NCBI GenBank assembly: GCA_026390115.1
Contig: JAPLGO010000021.1
Coordinates: forward strand, 1 to 64,000
Direction of reading: 5' to 3'
DNA from: Campylobacterales bacterium
GTDB lineage: Bacteria; Campylobacterota; Campylobacteria; Campylobacterales; Sulfurimonadaceae
DNA: 64,000 nt
This document shows positions 61,898 to 64,000 of the stretch, one piece after another. The position numbers and the translations under genes were made by a program. Numbering within the stretch: the first letter of the stretch is position 1; each line of letters opens with the position of its first letter. Below the pieces are notes generated by a model, which was given only the letters and a program-made list of their open reading frames with translations, searched no databases and was not told the origin of the DNA.

Positions 61898-61903
61898 TAT
61901 AAT
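61898..61903 (+). promoter_or_regulatory. -10 box of dapD
   Basis: AGTATAATGCC context, 30 bp before the dapD ATG; the same core and spacing as upstream of aspC (11013). Confidence 0.5.
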
Positions 61904-61933
61904 GCCACAAATAAATCATTTAAGCGAGAATTC

Positions 61934-63133
61934 ATGGAAATTATTCAAACAGCTGACGCTTTTAAGGCGTTAATTGAAGAAATTAAATCAACAATGGCAG
62001 GATACAAAGATCCACTGGCTTTTGGAATATGTAGAGTAGATTTGGGGCAATTAAATGTAGACAAATCTCTTCAAGCAACCTATCCTGTAATTAACTGGAA
62101 TGAAAACTTCGGAAGTGCTGCGATCTTTGTTAAAGCTTTAGCAGAGCAAGGTACTCTTGTTGATTTTACTCTAGATGAAGTTGTTTGCAATGTTAATTTA
62201 GATTTTTTAAGAAGTGCTTTGGCTGCTTTTACTCCCTACTCTGATGAAGCGTATGGTGATGCTCACAAAAATATTCAAGTTGTCTCGGCACTCTATAATC
62301 AAATGATTAGCAGTGGAAGCTTAGAGGGAGAATTCAAAGTAACATTTATTTACAATGATGCTCCTCTTAAAAGCGTAGAGGCAACTTATTTAAAATTATA
62401 TGCCTTATCTCAAGCAAAAGTACAAATTAGAGGAATTAACCTAAATGGTGCTTTTGGTGCTTTACCTAATGTTGCTTGGTCAAATGGACAACCGATAGAA
62501 CTTGATTATCTGCGTGAGTTTGAAATTGAGTTAAAACTTTCAAATGAGTATCCTCATATTGATTTTATAGATAAATTCCCAAGATTTTTACAACACATCA
62601 TTCCTGCAGACAATACAAGAATATTAGATACTTCTAAAGTGAGATTTGGCGCACAACTAGCAGCTGGAACTACAGTAATGCCGGGAGCTTCTTATATAAA
62701 CTTCAATGCCGGAACAACAGGACCGGTTATGGTTGAGGGAAGAATTTCTAGCTCTGCGATTGTTGGAGCAGGCAGCGATGTTGGCGGCGGCGCTTCTATT
62801 TTGGGAGTACTAAGCGGAACGGACGGGAACCCTATCTCAATTGGACAGAATACTCTTTTGGGTGCAAACTCAACATGTGGAATTCCAATGGGTGATGGCT
62901 GTATTTTAGATGGTGGATTGGCAATATTTGCCGGTACTAAAGTTTTTATTGATACAAAAGAACTCTCAAAAATAAAAGAAGTAAATCAAAATAGTAAACT
63001 TTCCGGCGAACTCTTTAAAGGCAAAGAACTAGCAGGGCTGAATGGTCTTCACTTTAGACAAAACTCACAAACTGGTCAAATTACGGTCTCTCGCTCAACA
63101 AGAGAGATTAAATTAAACGCTGAACTTCACTAA
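61934..63133 (+). CDS. dapD: Tetrahydrodipicolinate N-succinyltransferase, long type
   Basis: A step in the succinylase route to lysine and diaminopimelate. The 399-aa form is the longer DapD found in Campylobacterota. The N-terminal half is a dimer-type domain. The left-handed beta-helix starts near 230 (V-R-F-G-A-Q-L-A-A-G-T-T-V-M-P-G-A) with I-V-G-A-G-S-D-V-G-G-G-A-S-I-L-G near 280-295. A short hairpin follows the stop. Confidence 0.92.
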   Translation: MEIIQTADAFKALIEEIKSTMAGYKDPLAFGICRVDLGQLNVDKSLQATYPVINWNENFGSAAIFVKALAEQGTLVDFTLDEVVCNVNLDFLRSALAAFTPYSDEAYGDAHKNIQVVSALYNQMISSGSLEGEFKVTFIYNDAPLKSVEATYLKLYALSQAKVQIRGINLNGAFGALPNVAWSNGQPIELDYLREFEIELKLSNEYPHIDFIDKFPRFLQHIIPADNTRILDTSKVRFGAQLAAGTTVMPGASYINFNAGTTGPVMVEGRISSSAIVGAGSDVGGGASILGVLSGTDGNPISIGQNTLLGANSTCGIPMGDGCILDGGLAIFAGTKVFIDTKELSKIKEVNQNSKLSGELFKGKELAGLNGLHFRQNSQTGQITVSRSTREIKLNAELH

Positions 63134-63140
63134 CTCTTTT

Positions 63141-63166
63141 GCATGTGGAAGTTTATTTTCACATGC
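63141..63166. terminator. Hairpin after dapD
   Basis: GCATGTG (63141-63147) pairs with CACATGC (63160-63166), extended inside by A-T pairs. No strong T-run. Confidence 0.4.
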
Positions 63167-63235
63167 TACTTTCAAATCATAAACTTGCATTTATAAATTT
63201 AGTAATAGAATTTTTGAAAGCACAAGGAGTGTAGT

Positions 63236-63541
63236 ATGAATATCTCAAGTAATATTTCGTCAATACAATCGCATCAAACCATGTTGAATGTAAATGCAAA
63301 TAATGTTGCAAATATAAATAGTGACGGTTTTGTTCCATCAAGTGTGAGAATGACTAGTAATGGAAATACTGTGAGTATAAACAGTCGCATGTCTGATAAT
63401 AATAGTTCATTAAAAAGCCAAACAGATTTAACAAAAGAGATTCCAGACCAGATTGTGGTGCAAAAGGCGACAGCCGTAAATATAAGTGCAATCAAAACAC
63501 AAAATGAGATGTTCGGCTCACTTTTGGATATAAAAGCTTAA
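63236..63541 (+). CDS. Flagellar rod/hook-like small protein
   Basis: A 101-aa protein opening with the flagellar axial-protein N-terminal pattern (M-L-N-V-N-A-N-N-V-A-N-I-N-S-D-G-F) and closing with a helical C-terminus (A-V-N-I-S-A-I-K-T-Q-N-E-M-F-G-S-L-L-D), the D0 pair of rod and hook proteins. It is shorter than FlgB/FlgC (about 130-165), so it is a reduced FlgC-like protein of unclear place. AAGGAG upstream. Confidence 0.7.
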   Translation: MNISSNISSIQSHQTMLNVNANNVANINSDGFVPSSVRMTSNGNTVSINSRMSDNNSSLKSQTDLTKEIPDQIVVQKATAVNISAIKTQNEMFGSLLDIKA

Positions 63542-64000
63542 TCTCTCTTAGTTAAAATATTCATGCTCGTTATATTTTTTAGCAACTCTGCATTTGGGTC
63601 ATAGTTTTCTTGCTCTTTTCCCAATTTAAGGGTGCTAAAAATTGTTTTGCCAATTACCAATCTACCCTCAACACCATTTTTCATAGTTTTGATTCCCCAT
63701 GTGTTATGAAAGATAATTATCTCATCATTATATATTCCGACATAGAGCATTATATGACCTTTTTTATGTAATAATGTCTGAAATGGGATAGCTTTTTCTT
63801 TTATTAATGTTATCTTTTCATCATCTGCTAAATTTTTTAGACTAATTATTTTTCCTATCTTACCCTGTTCTGCAGAATTTCTTGGCAACCACATGCCAAA
63901 AGGCGCAAACAAATCACGTAGAGATGAAGAACAATCTCTCTGTTCATAGATGCCACCCCAGCCATAACGCGACTTTAAAATTTCGCTCATAATTTTATTT
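63538..64000 (-). CDS. NlpC/P60-family peptidase, partial at window edge
   Basis: The frame is open through the right edge; an internal ATG at 63990 lacks a ribosome site, so the gene probably continues (its SH3 part would lie beyond). Seen: R-D-C-S-S-S-L-R-D-L-F with the catalytic Cys, L-P-R-N-S, and K-G-H-I-M-L-Y-V-G with the catalytic His, then F-H-N-T-W. It likely cleaves peptidoglycan stem peptides. It is tail-to-tail with the flagellar-like gene (4-nt overlap). Confidence 0.75.
   Translation of the reverse strand, partial: NKIMSEILKSRYGWGGIYEQRDCSSSLRDLFAPFGMWLPRNSAEQGKIGKIISLKNLADDEKITLIKEKAIPFQTLLHKKGHIMLYVGIYNDEIIIFHNTWGIKTMKNGVEGRLVIGKTIFSTLKLGKEQENYDPNAELLKNITSMNILTKRD

Overview
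The window looks like chromosomal DNA of a Campylobacterota (Epsilonproteobacteria) member, most likely Sulfurimonas-like. The grounds are AT-rich DNA, the flgA-ubiX-coaD-tmk and hisB-kdsC-lptC-lptA-engB-mrdA gene orders, the long DapD, speA next to hisS, tandem lpxD genes, and sulfur and arsenic genes typical of that group. This placement is inferred from protein character; no database was searched.

Layout. 1-130: right end of a Tn3-family transposon (resolvase C-terminus plus a 38-bp terminal inverted repeat). 131-1221: a short arsenic module (broken arsR, arsC, Cys-rich protein). 1270-23302: mostly housekeeping genes (lpxR, yaiI, pyk, flgA-ubiX-coaD-tmk, hisS-speA-cysE, aspC, lpxD x2, ilvBH, WD40 protein, ilvA), followed by small unknown genes, a restriction-methylase remnant and a diguanylate cyclase. 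23434-29314: an LRR-gene remnant, then a putative Fur-controlled cluster (porin, flavinylated FMN-binding protein, two His-bearing membrane proteins, mntP) facing apbE and ribB. 29405-31384: a tRNA operon (fMet-Gln-fMet) with a 1.58-kb integrase-only element in the second fMet gene. 31434-32855: a decayed divergent pair, an FprA-type flavoprotein and a NorR-type activator. 32947-39841: CDF transporter, arsB, then a second, longer arsenic module (arsR-arsC-arsP-Cys-rich protein) running into a sulfur or thiol module (truncated thioredoxin-like protein, DUF4395, rhodanese, thioredoxin-like protein, two half-size YeeE/YedE proteins). 39861-52665: YgjP, queC, ybeY, cell-wall/LPS/division genes, recN, nadK. 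52739-54019: remnant of another integrase. 54020-64000: macro-domain protein, MddA-like methyltransferase, aspS, two different adenylate kinases in convergent orientation, a small lipoprotein, CinA-like protein, HTH and ankyrin proteins, dapD, a rod-like flagellar protein and a partial NlpC/P60 gene.

How the parts may work together. RibB makes a riboflavin precursor, ApbE attaches FMN covalently, and the FMN-binding protein carries a flavinylation motif. With an outer-membrane porin, two candidate heme-binding membrane proteins and a Fur-like box on a near-consensus promoter, the locus reads as an iron-regulated trans-envelope flavin electron-transfer system. This is the best candidate for an undescribed system here.

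A second unexplained signal is a homologous 16-codon leader ORF placed with identical geometry ahead of two unrelated genes (25146 and 57525). The two arsenic modules are recent paralogues whose arsR genes are broken at exactly the same codon.
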